Positions 32,710-44,129 are shown, counted from the stretch's first letter. The stretch is DNA of 64,000 nt from Plotosus lineatus (GCA_024760905.1 CM045733.1:64223501-64287500), one strand, 5' to 3'. Program-made: numbers and translations. Notes: generated by a model not told the origin, from the letters alone.

Positions 32710-34345
32710 GGTTTCTCTCAGGGAAATAATAATAATACCGCCTTTCAGTTTCTGTCCAGGTGAGACGTTTTTTTTCTGATACCTTGAACCGGCCACATAT
32801 GAGCTTATTTGTTGATGAGTCTTGTTGATGTGTGCTTTCGCTGAAGCCTCTCCAAGATGGAATACTCTTTGAGTCATCAGATCTGTGTAGCAAAATCGAA
32901 TTTATTCTGAAGCACAAGATTTGGCACCAGTGCTATGAAAAACATATTATCATAATCCAAACCAACTCATCTAGCAAGCTCCATGGAGATCGGTCATTAA
33001 AGTTGTAGATTACTTATCAACACGAAGTCTTACCTTTTTACACATCCTCACATAAATGCCCAGAAGGTGGCAGTTCCTTTCCATGATATTCCATTAATTT
33101 CAATGTCTAGGGCGCCTTATCAAAATATTTTTCAACAAACTTCCATCAAAATATTGCCGTAACCTTGGCATCTGTCAAAACATTTGGATATTTTGGAGTT
33201 TACCTGACAGCTGCTGAAGATTTCCCATCAGAAATAGTTGTCTGAAATATTCTCCACATCGCAGATTAGAGAGCTATTTGCTTTAAACAAAGGTGGGGGG
33301 GCGTTTTGATTGTGAGCAGAGCATGCATGCTCTCCACCTCACAGTGTTACATAAAGCATGAGCTTTCGTCTTGGCACAGTGGAGCTGCAGACTGCTGGGT
33401 GAGAACATGACTGAGCAATGCTTGAACCTGTGACCTCCCACCCCACTTATCTTTTTCTTTTCCAAGAACGTCAATGATAGCATCTTAAAGTACAGTCCTT
33501 GAGTAAGGATATCAGAGCCCTGCCATTTTACCACAGTTGCACATTGTGATGCCTGTCCAACTCATTGATTTCAATCAGCTATGAAGTGGCACTTTGGCTT
33601 TAGGAGAATGTCTATTGAGCCATATATGAATGAGGAATATGTAAATTAGAGTAATGGATTTTCTACCTGATGTCATTTTTCTATAGCAGGCCCAGCCATT
33701 TTTTTTTTTTTTTTTTTTTTTTTTGAACTGAGCCCTGTACATTTGCGTTTGGCTCCAGAGCAGCTGCTCCTTCCTAAACATTGGAGAGGGATTTTATTAC
33801 AGTCCAGCTCTCCAGGGGAAACACCTCCTTTCAATTTAAGGCGGCCACACATCAAGCCAAAGCCACAAGCTCTCGTTTCAGCTTAGGATCTGACCAGGGA
33901 GGATTCTGCACTCTCCACTCTTGAACCGCAGCCAACACAGCCGTTCCTTAGCTTAGGGTTTAGCGCCGGTTCACATAGGCCTTGAACCCCCTTTCCCTCA
34001 GTTGCAGAGCGATCACTGTCTGCAATGCAACTCAAGATGAGGGGATTCTTTAGGGATAGAATAACCGCAGGTGAGTTAGAAGTCTGACAGCATAGTGAAA
34101 TATCCCTATATTGTATAAACATTACATCACTTCTCTTATAAGCTGCACCTGGCAATAGTCCACATGTTATTAGTTTGAACATGGGAAGAAGCTTGTAACC
34201 TCAGCATTAGCAATGTTAGCTTTCTTATTGTACTGCAATCAAACACAAATAATGTGTAAATATTTCAAAACCATTAACTTAAAGCAAATAGATTTTGTAT
34301 CAAGGGTTGCTAGGACAGTTGTTATAAAGGTAAATCCATCGTTAA
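32710..34345. other. unassigned DNA
   Basis: Poly(T) at 33700-33724. No repeat family or exon recognised. Confidence 0.45.
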
Positions 34346-34349
34346 TCAG

Positions 34350-34893
34350 TAGAATGCGCAGTGGGGAACATGCTTTTCCGGAATAGTGTATGAGAATTAA
34401 GTGTAATTGCACCTCCACTCCAGTAGATGGCAGTGGCACTCTCATCATCATGCTATGGTATAGCGGTTTTGTGCATGAGCAAAAGATATGAAGTGCAGTA
34501 AACAACCCCTCAAGAAACAACACGGAAACATTTCTAACAGGAAAGAAGAGAACGGTGGAGAGACGAAAATATTAAGACATAAATAAGTTGAATGAGTTTA
34601 AATAAGGATGTTTTTTTTTTTATTTCAGGCACATTGGTGAACTTTAAATATTTTCTGCTACAGACTAAAAAACAATTTTAATGAAGTTTTTTATTGTAAG
34701 TTGAACTATATTTCTTTATTTTGTGTTTTTAATGTTAATAAAGATACAATTTTATGCAGAGGTGTAATAATAACAATTTTATAGACAAATAATAATATTT
34801 ATAGTCGCTTGCGGGTGGTAGGGGGTGGGTGGTCGTGAAATGTTTTTTTCTTCCTGGAGGGGGCGCCATGGAAAATAATTGAGAAGCACTTGT
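34350..34893 (-). mobile_element. hAT-like MITE copy, inverted partner of 35166
   Basis: The right end 'gggcgccatggaaaataatt' then 'gagaagcacttg' is the reverse complement of CAGTGCTTCTCAATTATTTTC. Internal 'gaattaagtgtaattgc' (about 34392) and 'gtagatggcagtggcac' match, inverted, the copy starting at 35166. The far terminus is not resolved, so the start is approximate. Confidence 0.5.
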
Positions 34894-34898
34894 ATACG

Positions 34899-34902
<4 letters not shown>

Positions 34903-34974
<72 letters not shown>
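34903..34974. repeat. (TA)n microsatellite
   Basis: About 36 TA units, ending against the left TIR of the next element. Confidence 0.97.
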
Positions 34975-34979
<5 letters not shown>

Positions 34980-35165
34980 TGGTACCTTGACTTACGAGTG
35001 TCTTTTATAACAAATGTCCCATGATAGGAGCTTCAATCCCACCAAAAATATGCACCATCCAATCAGCAAAATTTTGATTTACGAGCTCTGCTGGGGAAAC
35101 AGCTTTTCTGGGCCGATTAACACCATATTCTTCTGTGTGTATTCCTCCGTGCTCCGAGAATGCCT

Positions 35166-35780
35166 TGTGCAGTGCTTCTCAATTATTTTCTGTGATGCCC
35201 CTTATAAGAAGAAAAAAAGACACCCCCCGTCCTTTGGGCTTTTAGCACCCTTGCCATAGTGACTCATCAGGCCGGTGCTTATCCCCGGTTTCCATAGCAT
35301 GAAGCGACTAGGAGTTCAACTCCTCCTGGATGGGAAGCTAGTCTATCACAGGTTACCTTCCCAGTATATTTTTTACTGGTACCCATTTACACTGCTGGGT
35401 GAACAGAGGCACACTTGTGGGTAAGACCTTGCCCAGGGGTCTTAGCACAGTGGGGGTCTAACTGGGATTTGAACACACAACCTCCTGATCATGAGCACAG
35501 CACCCTAACCACTACGCCACCAGCCCTATTCTTCATATAATTTGCTTGGAGCTTTTTCCCCCCTACACCACAGGGTACACAGTGAAAGCGCCACTGCCAC
35601 CTAATCAGTAGAGGCTGCCTCTACAGTAGAGGATGCGCAATTACACTTAATTCTTGTACTGTATGGCAAAAAAGCATGTTCCTCAGCGTCATTAAACCCT
35701 CCCCCCAACCAGGAGCCTTTCCTCACTTTCATCCGTAGCTTACACATGCAAAAAAATTCTCATCTTCCTCCTCCTTGTCT
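35166..35780 (+). mobile_element. hAT-like MITE copy
   Basis: Starts CAGTGCTTCTCAATTATTTTC, then 'tgatgcccc'. Internal 'gcgccactgccacctaatca' and 'gcgcaattacacttaattct' match the inverted copy at 34350-34893. The far end is approximate. Interrupted by SINE C at 35228-35526. Confidence 0.5.
35228..35526 (-). mobile_element. SINE type C
   Basis: Reverse copy from 'ttgggcttttagcacccttg' to 'ctaaccactacgccaccagc'. Full length, inserted in the hAT-like element. Confidence 0.87.
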
Positions 35781-36118
35781 GTTACACACCACCTCATGCC
35801 TGCCCACGTGACAGCTTTGCCGCGGTCGATGATCGGAAGGGTTAGTTGACATTGTTTATTCTTGTTCTATTATTATTTATTGTTAATTATTAATTAATGT
35901 TAATGTACATGTATTATTATTATTATGAAATATTCATTGTTTTTACATGTTTATCTTAAATATATTAGGTCAAATATACATGTGTGTATCAGATTATATG
36001 AGATTGGGAGGGGGGTTGGAACAGATTAATTGGTTTTCTATTGTTTACTATTGGAATTTTTGTTTAATCTAACGAACATTTTGACTTATGGGCTTGCAGA
36101 ACAGATTAATTTCATACC

Positions 36119-36120
36119 AC

Positions 36121-36161
<41 letters not shown>

Positions 36162-36162
36162 G
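36119..36162. repeat. (TG)n(TA)n microsatellite
   Basis: Ten TG units followed by about eleven TA units. Confidence 0.93.
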
Positions 36163-36371
36163 TCTAGTCTAGAGTCTCGAGAGAAACCGTCTTGAAAATA
36201 TTGGGATAACTAAAAGATTGTATTTCACCATCTATAACCATCCAATCTTAAATAACTGAAAAGGTTCTGCGAAGAAAAACGGGCAAATATTGCAAAATCT
36301 AGTCATGTCAGACTCATTGCTATAATTAAAGCAATGTTGTTTCAATAAAGTGTTTTCATGCCGTTTATTTG

Positions 36372-36373
<2 letters not shown>

Positions 36374-36434
<61 letters not shown>
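36374..36434. repeat. (TG)n microsatellite
   Basis: About 30 TG units. Confidence 0.97.
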
Positions 36435-36435
<1 letters not shown>

Positions 36436-36596
36436 TGGGGAGTGATCCTTTACCAATTTCACAGATTTTTCAGATGGTTATTTTTAGTTTTTTTTACTTT
36501 TATCTATTTATTTATTGATTTTTTTTTTTTTAAAAACTACTGTTATTGTAGCTTTCACTTGGCTGTTATAATGCATTGAGTAAATAAATCCATCCA

Positions 36597-36848
36597 TTCA
36601 TTCATGTCTTGAACTCCTTAAGCCTAATTAGGGTTGCCGAGAGCCTGGTGCCCATCTCAACTGTCTTTTGGTGAGGGTAGAGTACTCCCTGGATAGTTTG
36701 CCAGGCTAATGATGGGCAGAATCACACTGACGGCTATGCAGCCCACTCTTGTCAAAAGTCAGTCATGGTTCTTTTACACCTCTCACCATAGACAGTGAGA
36801 GACATGGCTGGCCTTTGAGAACCCAGTTAGCTGCACTGGGGGAATAAA
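36597..36848 (-). mobile_element. SINE type A, head-less
   Basis: Reverse: 'attcattcatgtcttgaact' tail, 'gacagtgagagacatggctg' body, ending at 'gttagctgcactggggg'. The tRNA-like head is missing. Confidence 0.8.
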
Positions 36849-37008
36849 TCACCGGTTATCTATAAAAATATTTTTTTGCATGTTATAATTTCACTTTGTA
36901 AAGCAAAAAAAAAAAGTAAATATTTCGAAGGGGCTGATTCTTTTCTATACCCTTGGCACCTGCAGATCACGCTGTGGTGTCTAAGTAGTATTTATAATAA
37001 TAATAATA

Positions 37009-37790
37009 GCAGATGACATTGTGATCTGTAGTGAGAGCAGAGAACAAGTGCAGGAAAATCTAGAGAGGTGGAGGTATGCCCTGGAAACGAGAGGAATGAA
37101 GGTTAGCCTCAGGAAGAAAGAATACATGTGTCTGAATGAGAAGGACCCAACAGGAACGGTGAGGTTACAGGGCCAGAGATAAAGAAGGTGGAGGACTTTT
37201 AGTACTTAGGCTCAACAATCCAGAGCAATGGAGAGTGTGGAAAAGGGGTGAAGAAGCGTATGCAAAAGTGTCCGGTGTGATGTGTGATAGGAGAGTATCG
37301 GCAAGAATGAAAGGAAAAATGTACAAGACGATGATAAGGGCAGCGATGTTGTATGGTTTAGAAACAGTGGCTCTGGGGAAAAGACAGGAGGCAGAGCTGG
37401 AGGTAGCAGAGATGAAAATGTTGAGGTTCTCTTTGGGAGTAACGAGGATGGATAGGATTAGGAATGAGCACATCAGAGGGACAGCACATGTTAGACATTT
37501 TGGAGACAAAGTCAGAGAGGCTAGATTGAGATGGTTTGGACATGTACAGAGGAGGGATAGTGAGTATATTGGTAGTAGGATGCTGAGGTTGGAACTACCA
37601 GGCAGAAGGTCTAGAGGAAGACCAAAGAGAAGATTCATGGATGTGGTGAAGGAGGACATGAAGGTGGTTGGTGTAAGAGAAGGAGATGCAGAGGATAGGG
37701 TGAGATGGAGGCAGATGATTCGCTGTGGCGACCCCTGAAGGGAAAAGCTGAAAGGAAAAGAAGAAGAAAGAAGAAGAAGAAGTGATCAAG
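37009..37790 (+). pseudogene. RTE LINE 3' part with long open C-terminus
   Basis: Begins inside the RT active-site box (ADDIVICSESREQVQENLERW at 37009). After one frameshift it keeps a 167-codon frame (37235-37738) with MKGKMYKTMIRAAMLYGLE, KRQEAELEVAEMKMLRFSLG, LRWFGHVQRRDSEYIGSRML and GRPKRRFMDVVKEDMKVVG, ending at the family's usual RCGDP-stop. The 3' end 'gctgtggcgacccctgaagg' runs into an (AAG)n tail. This is the best preserved RTE C-terminus in the window, so probably a fairly recent 5'-truncated insertion. An equally long frame on the opposite strand is its mirror. Confidence 0.9.
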
Positions 37791-38936
37791 AGATAAAATG
37801 ACATTGGAGTTCTTTCCTTTTTATGCTTTCGCTGCATATTCGGTTTAAATGGCCAGGCAGGATTGTTGGCCCAGGAGTAAAAGAAAGAGAATTAAACAGT
37901 AGACTTGAACAAAATACCTTATGTTTCATGTTATGTCTTGGCTACAATTAACACAGTTTATCCCAGGATAGAAAACAATGGCATCAGTTTAATCTTGCCT
38001 AAAGCCTACCACTCCTTTACTGAAGCAAACTTAGCTATGCAACACGATTTTGACACAGTAAAGTCTCACTGCCTTCTATGATTAGAATTTGACTGACAGC
38101 TGAAGCCAAGGAACGGCCAAAAATGGATTTCAAGCCTGCAGCATATCCTGCTATATTCACTCTACCATTATAAGGTGCACTGCATTTTTGATTCCCCCCA
38201 TCATTACGTATTTATCGCAAATACATTTATAATCCACTTAAAAACCCTGCAAATCCTACAAATCCCGTGGAATTACCACAGAAGGGACCGATACAGGGTT
38301 CGGTCAGGTGGACTTAAAAGCTACACTTTCATACAAAATATGTGCGATACGTCTGTCATGGGATAATAGGTCTGTAAATAAACTGTAAAATGCTTACTTG
38401 AAACAGATGCGATAGTTCCATGACATTGTTGATACGTGGTTGACGTGCAACTGGTGTACAGCTCAACCTAGCATTTCCGTTAAAATGTTCTACAATACAC
38501 GTGGGTATGTAATGAAGCCACGAGGTTTTAAGACGGGGTAATCAAAGCTCTACTGTAAGAACGTTGTCAAATTCTGAGAGCATCAGACACCCCAAAATGC
38601 AGATGAAATTTCTGTCTATCATAGCAGACCTCGGAAATAGGCATCATGTTGAGAATTAACTACAAAATGGAAATTCTTTTTGTGTTTAAAATTAAAGCTT
38701 CGCAAGAGATTGCGATGACATTTTCTGCCATTAAGAGATGGGCTTCCAATGACACACCCACAACTGTTCAAAAAATCTGGTAAATTTCATGCCGTAAAGC
38801 TTCTGTATACTTGCTGTGCAACGTTTGTAATGGGATTTAATAAATGTATCAGCTTTTAAAAAAATAGTAATCTTTGTAACTTTAAACATTGGCATGCATT
38901 TTGGTGCCAGGTGGGCTGGTTTGAAATTTTACATAA
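37791..38936. other. unassigned, unique-looking DNA
   Basis: No repeat family, exon or TIR recognised. Confidence 0.45.
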
Positions 38937-38954
38937 TACAGGGATCCCTCACTT

Positions 38955-39320
38955 CATAGGGGGCAGTGGTGGTCAAGTGGTATAGGGCAATGGATCACTG
39001 ATCCAAAGGTTGGGGGTTCGAGTCCCACTCTCCACAAGGTTGTCACTGCCCCCCCCCCCCCCCCCCCACTGCGGCTAACTGGGTTATCAAAGGCGGGCCA
39101 TGTTTCTCACTGTCTATGGTGTGAAGCATGTAAAAGAACCATTGCTGACTTTCGTAAAGAGTAGGCTGCAAAGTCGTCAGCGTGTTTCTGTCCCTTGCTT
39201 AAAGGGTTGTGACAGGAAGGGCATCCGACGTAAAAATCTCTGCCAAATCAAACGTGCGAATCAGATGATTCGCTGTGGCGACTCCTGAATAAAAGGGAAA
39301 AAGCCGAAAGGAAGACAGAC
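38955..39320 (+). mobile_element. SINE type A2 (A head, RTE tail)
   Basis: The head and body are type A ('ggcagtggtggtcaagtggt', 'aagaaccattgctgactttc'). After 'tcagcgtgtttctg' the sequence changes to 'aggaagggcatccgacgtaa' and ends 'gattcgctgtggcgactcct' ... 'aagccgaaaggaagacagac', which matches the RTE 3' terminus. A long C run lies at about 39050-39067. Same subtype as 59877-60239. Confidence 0.88.
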
Positions 39321-39435
39321 AATCTTACAAATGTTTATGCAGGGTTAAAAGCCTGAGCCAAAAAATAAAGTTGCAATGTGCACAATAAAAAAACTCATGA
39401 AACAACAGTAACTGTCCTTTACACGAAAAGCATTA
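39321..39435. mobile_element. T1-derived piece carried with the SINE
   Basis: 'aatcttacaaatgtttatgc' to 'tacacgaaaagcatta' matches the interior of T1 copies at 30777-30898 and 58883-58995, but no T1 ends are present. It lies between the SINE 3' end and the right-hand CCCTCACTT repeat, so it seems to have arrived together with the SINE. Confidence 0.75.
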
Positions 39436-39971
39436 CCCTCACTTTCCGCGGTTAATTGGGACCGAGATCCCCTCGCAACCACCGAAATCCGTGAAGTAGG
39501 ATCATCCGCCAACACCCAACCCTGACCGATATTATATGTACATGTATATGTGTATATAATATCAATAAATACATATTCAATGCTATAAATGCTTATAATA
39601 ACAATTAAACATTAAAAAATAATGCATAAGATGTAAATAATATATAAATGCACACACATACAGGCGCGCACACACACTCAGATGTGCACCTCACAAAAAT
39701 GTAACTAGTTTTGATGGGAGGTTTTGGGTTGTTTTTTTGTTTTGTGTTTGTTTAGGGTTTTGTTTTGTTTTGGTTTGGGTTGTTTTTTTTTTTTTTTTTT
39801 TTTGCATAATTGGTCTTGTTTTTGCAGCAGTCTCCTTAACTTTCCCCCGTATTCTTCCTTAATTTCCTTATTGTTTAATTTGATAAATAAAAAAAAAAAA
39901 AAAAAAAAAAAAAAAGTGCGATGCACTGAAGCCGCATGAATTGGAGCATGAAGTAGCGAGGGATCCCCGTA

Positions 39972-40202
39972 CAGGTATCCTGGAATTTGCACACCCGCCA
40001 GTCTCTATAGTTTATATTGAATTGTTTAAAAACATTTCACTGAGTATGCAGCATTGAGGAAAATTGGTTTGACCTACCAGAAAGGACACCTGACAGTAAA
40101 CGAGTTTGATCTGAGCTTGTAACCGCTTTCTGCTGCAAGATTCAGTGTTTTGTGCTTTCGGCCAAAATGAGCTGATAATAGAAAATAGAAAACATTGGCA
40201 TT
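39972..40202. other. unassigned DNA
   Basis: Nothing recognised. Confidence 0.45.
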
Positions 40203-40372
40203 CAATACCACAGTACAGCTAACTTGGTTATCAAAGGCTGGGCATGTGTCTCACTGTCTGTGGTGAGAGACATGTAAAATAACTATTATTGACTTTCGTC
40301 AAGAGTAGGCTGCAGAGTCGTCAGTGTGCTTTTGCCCAGTGATGGGAAATTAATGAACGAATGAAGGACATT
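40203..40372 (+). mobile_element. SINE type A fragment
   Basis: 'cagctaacttggttatcaaa', 'ttgactttcgtcaagagtag', ending in AATGAACGAATGAAGG. Head missing, 3' third mostly deleted. Confidence 0.7.
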
Positions 40373-40448
40373 CAATAATGACAATGGCGAGAAGCTCAGC
40401 CATCCAGGGAGGCTCAAGAATAGAAACATTGTTCCTTCGTGTTGAAAG

Positions 40449-40767
40449 TCGCCAGTTGAGGTGGCTCAGACATCTGATTTGAATGCCTCCTGATAGCCTC
40501 CCTGGTGTGGTGTTCCAGGTATGTCCAACTTGGAAGAGACCTCAGGGTCGATACAGACCAAGCTGGAGGGACTATGTCGCCTCCCCCCCTGGAAGAGGTG
40601 TAGGAAGTGACTGGAGAGAGGGATGAGTGAACACCCTCCCACCCACCCCACCCCCGTTAAAGCCGCTGCCACCGCGATCTGACCCCAGATCAAGCAGAAG
40701 AAGAAGAAGAAGATGATGGTGATGATGATGATGATGATTATGATGATGATGATGATGATGATGATGA
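40449..40767 (+). mobile_element. LINE-B 3' end with (GAT)n tail
   Basis: 'ccagttgaggtggctcagac', 'gcctccctggtgtggtgttc', 'gatctgaccccagatcaagc', then (AAG)n and (GAT)n. C-rich insertion near 40630. 5'-truncated. Confidence 0.8.
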
Positions 40768-40993
40768 TTCATTAAAGAGTGGGCACCTTTAACCTATAGA
40801 GTCTATTATCTGTAAAAAAAAAAAAAAAAAAAAAAAAGAAAAAAGAAAAAGAAAGAAAAAACCCTAGTAGTTCAGTATTTTCTGAAAGAAAACCATTTCA
40901 TCTGGTACCAACATGGTTAGTTCCAGACCTACAACCAATGGTTAGTTCCAGAAATCACTTTTTTTTTTTCTTATTCTAATCTATTCGTTGTCA

Positions 40994-41766
40994 GTGGCGG
41001 GTCGCGCATTTGGTACCTGGGCCGTCAATTGGACTTAACAGACTTAATCCGCCTCTTAATACCACCACTATCACATCACAATTATACAAACCACCAATAA
41101 TATACAAAAACACCATATAACAAGGTGGGGCGTGACCGACAGAGAGGCATTTCACGCATTTCTGCTAGTAGCTCTGAGCATTACATAACCTTCACCTGTG
41201 TTTACCACGGGAAGTTCCTGGGGAAAATTGGCGTTCAGCCAACAGTACAAAAGGGTAAACTTTACCTCCATTTCCGTGACCTCTTTTTACGATGTTTAGC
41301 TTTTCTGGAAAAGCTTAAAAATGGAATTTTTAAGAATTAAATCTGACACCAAGTTCATTTCTCCTTCCCCGTCAGTGATTGTGGACGTTATCGTAAGCCC
41401 ACTAGCTGGTGAAAAGCCATATGAGGTGAATCTGAAATCTGATTGGTTAAAGAAACAGCCCCATTCCTATTATAATTTAAGTGATGTCAGCCAGCACTGC
41501 CGATTCTGAAAGTCCTGGGCAGATTAAATTGGCATGGAAACACATAGAAGCTGAAATCTGATTGGACAAAAAAAAAAATTAACGTCCTCATTCACATACG
41601 GGAAGCAGTGCAGCCAAGAGACATGCTATGAAATGAACAGAATAGACTGTTGAGAATAAAATAATACAACAAATACTAGCGTTTAAATTATGAATGCAGG
41701 TCGGTGTTTATAGTAACAGTGTTTACACCAGCAGAGCAGGCTTTGCTTGCCCTGACGGCCCACCAC
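40994..41766. mobile_element. Probable non-autonomous DNA transposon
   Basis: Left end CAGTGGCGGGTCGCGCATTTGG and right end 'ttgccctgacggcccaccac' look inverted (CAGTGGxGGGxCG against the reverse complement GTGGTGGGCCGTCAGGGC). The interior lacks a coding frame. It contains two TCTGATTGG motifs (41436-41444, 41553-41561). The TSD is not clear, so the superfamily is left open. Confidence 0.45.
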
Positions 41767-42497
41767 AAAGTGAACGATGAGTATAAATAACAATGTTTGA
41801 AGTGAATTAATAAGAATATATTAATACATGTCATGCTTTATCACTTACCCTGTTATCTAATAATGATATACCATGCATGTGAATGCAGTGCCCAGGTGCA
41901 GCACATATCATGTGTACTCTCTCCTATATGGAACGTATGTACTTCGCTTCACTCCTGAACAGCAAAACCACAGCCTTCACCAAAGTAAACAAAACCCAAG
42001 AACGTGTCATCATTAATCACTTTCAACATAGCTACATGACGAAGCAACACTTGGAAATTGGCTTTGGGTATCTAAATCGTGAAATCAACATTTTTTTGGA
42101 GGCAGGACAGTCTTTTTTTTTTTTCCCCTGTAGGGCAAATCTGACAAGAGAATGTCTGACGATGAGTTTAGGGTTGATAAATGAGCTGGAATGGAAAGTC
42201 CCTATGAAACAGACAGCAGCAAGTCTGCCTTTCAAAAACACAATGATCGTCTAATTAAAGTACAATTGCAACAATACCCTAAACCACCTAGGTTTTCGTG
42301 AATACGAGCAAATCTCGCCTTTTTACCCTTTCATTTTATTGCATCACTTCCCTCACCTGGTTATATGACCAGGTGTGCAGTCATAGACTCACAGACACGC
42401 TCATGCCAAAGTAAATCATAACAAAAGTGTTTTCTTCTTTTAAACTGTGTAATTCCACCTGGTGTGATTTTGTTTTATTCTTTTTTATTTTTATTAG
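41767..42497. other. unassigned DNA
   Basis: A 123-codon plus frame at 41883-42254 has no motif I recognise and a poly-F run. I do not call it a gene. Confidence 0.45.
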
Positions 42498-42499
42498 TA

Positions 42500-43492
42500 C
42501 AGGGATCCCTCACTTTAATTGGGACCGAGACCCCCGCGATCGCCGAATTCCACAAAGTAGGATCAACACCCCACCCACCCCCAACCGACTGACGTATACA
42601 TACATGTATATGTATATATAATATCAATAAATACAACAAATACATATTCAATGCTATAAATGCTTATAATAACAATTAAACGTTCAAAAATAATGCATAA
42701 GATGCACAGATGCGCGTGCACACACTCAGATGCGCACCTCACGTAAAAATGTACGTAGTTTTGTTGGTGGGTTTTGGGTTGTTTTTGTTTTTGTTTGTTT
42801 GGGTGTTTTTGTTTTTGTTTTTTTTGTTTGTTTTTGGGATTTTTTTTTTTGCATAATTGGTCTTGTTTTTGTGGCATTTTCTTTAACTTTTTCCCCTTAT
42901 TGCTCTTTAATTTCCTTGTTTTTTAATTTGATGAATATTTAAAACTGCAGCCTCTGCTGTTAAGCGGTGCCTGTACCGTTCTGTCGTGGTGAAGAAGGAG
43001 CTGAGCCGTAAGGCGACGCTCTCAATTTACCAGTCGATCTACGTTCCAACCCTCACCTATGGTCACGAGCTTTGGGTAATGACCGAAAGAACAAGATCAC
43101 GGATACAAGCGGCTGAAATGAGCTTCCTTCGCCGGGTGGTGGGGTTCTCCCTTAGATATAAGAAGATATAATAGATATAAGAAGCTCCACCATCCGGGGA
43201 GAGCTTGGAGTAGATCCGCTGCTCCTCCGCATTGAGAGAGGCCAGTTGAGGTGGCTCGGGTATCTGGTCAGAATGCCCCCCGGACGCCTCCCTGGTGTGG
43301 TGTTTCGGGCATGTCCAACCGGCAAGAGACCCCAGGGTCGACCTAGAATACGTTGGAGGATGTCTCACGGCTTGTCTGGGACCGCCTCGGTGTCCCCCCC
43401 GGGAGAGTTGGAGGAAGTGGCTGGGGAGAGGCACATCTGGCCCTTTTTGCTTAGGTTGCTGCCCCCGCGACCCGACCCTGGACTAAGCGGAA

Positions 43493-43540
<48 letters not shown>

Positions 43541-43614
43541 TATTTAAAAAAAAAAAAAAAACGCGATGCACTGAAGCCGCATGAACTGAAGCGCGAAGTA
43601 GGGAGGAATCCCTG
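42500..43614. mobile_element. TA-flanked MITE family T2, copy 2, with LINE-B insertion
   Basis: Left end CAGGGATCCCTCACTT, right end GGGAGGAATCCCTG, TA at 42498-42499 and 43615-43616. Its interior matches T2 copy 1. Removal of the LINE-B insertion at 42945-43534 restores the expected poly(A)-rich interior. Confidence 0.88.
42945..43534 (+). pseudogene. LINE-B insertion with TSD
   Basis: Translation shows RCLYRSVVVKKELSRKATLS, IYVPTLTYGHELWVM, RSRIQAAEMSFLRRVVGFSLR (about 43092-43155), then after a small tandem slip LLLRIERGQLRWLGYLVRMPP and RLPGVVFRACPTGKRPQGRP. It ends in a (GAT)n tail. The repeat GATGAATATTTAAAA at 42930-42944 and 43535-43549 is the target duplication. This is the longest uninterrupted LINE-B piece here and is 5'-truncated. 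Confidence 0.88.
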
Positions 43615-43632
43615 TACATCATATCATCATAT

Positions 43633-43808
43633 CGTATGTATATGGAACATTAGAAATGGCCGAATGTCTTGCAGTGTATATATAATATATTGTCATTTGT
43701 GGTTTGCATATTGTACTTCTAATACATGCACCAAGTAACTTTCTGTGTTTTTTATGCAATTTTTGATATTTGTTAGATAAAATACATATATAACATACTC
43801 ATTATAGA
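43633..43808 (+). repeat. 176-bp direct repeat, copy 1
   Basis: From 'cgtatgtatatggaacatta' to 'atactcattatagaat', almost identical to 44651-44826. Identity unknown; it could be a MITE, an LTR-like terminal repeat or a local duplication. Confidence 0.9.
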
Positions 43809-44129
43809 ATGCAAGAAATTTTCTCCGTTTTTCTGGTGGCTCAGAATTCACGTCCAGTATCGTTATTCACAAACAACAAGCATAATACCTTAGGACCAGT
43901 GCTGTCGTGGTGGGTCCACGCCGGTCGGAACACGCCGTGTACCCACTTGTTTTAGTGGCTGGGTTACGTGTACTAACTTAATTTGGTCTACTTTATAGTT
44001 GATCAATGTAAATTTCCGCGACTGTGTAAACAAAAAGCGGAGATGAAGTGCTAAATAGTTTCAAAGCCAAAGGTTATTGTAGTAAATCTAGTCGTAAACA
44101 TGATTCCATAAACACCACGAATCAACCTT
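43809..44129. other. DNA between the 176-bp repeats, part 1
   Basis: No repeat family recognised. Locally GC-richer around 43905-43960. Confidence 0.4.

Larger units (their letters stand above)
34977..36122. mobile_element. TIR element related to T1, with nested insertions
   Basis: Left end CAGTGGTACCTTGACTTACGAG and right end 'cagattaatttcataccactg' are inverted and of the T1 style, but the interior differs from T1. Inside it lies a hAT-like element (35166 onward), which itself holds a SINE type C. Right flank is (TG)n(TA)n. Confidence 0.6.
38939..39969. mobile_element. TA-flanked MITE family T2, copy 1, with insertion
   Basis: Left end CAGGGATCCCTCACTT and right end AGCGAGGGATCCCCG are inverted and flanked by TA (38937-38938, 39970-39971). 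Interior landmarks 'ttaattgggaccgaga', 'atatcaataaatacatattc' and 'gcataattggtcttgttttt' are shared with copy 2 at 42500. Non-coding. TA flanks suggest Tc1/mariner, pogo/Tigger-like. It is interrupted by a 481-bp insertion flanked by CCCTCACTT (38946-38954, 39436-39444). Confidence 0.82.

Noticed and set aside
37165..37659. 164-codon minus-strand frame
   Set aside because: It is the antisense mirror of the RTE C-terminal domain, which is clearly the coding strand. The same applies to the mirror frames at 11608-12253, 28020-28565, 44994-45295 and 55300-55584.
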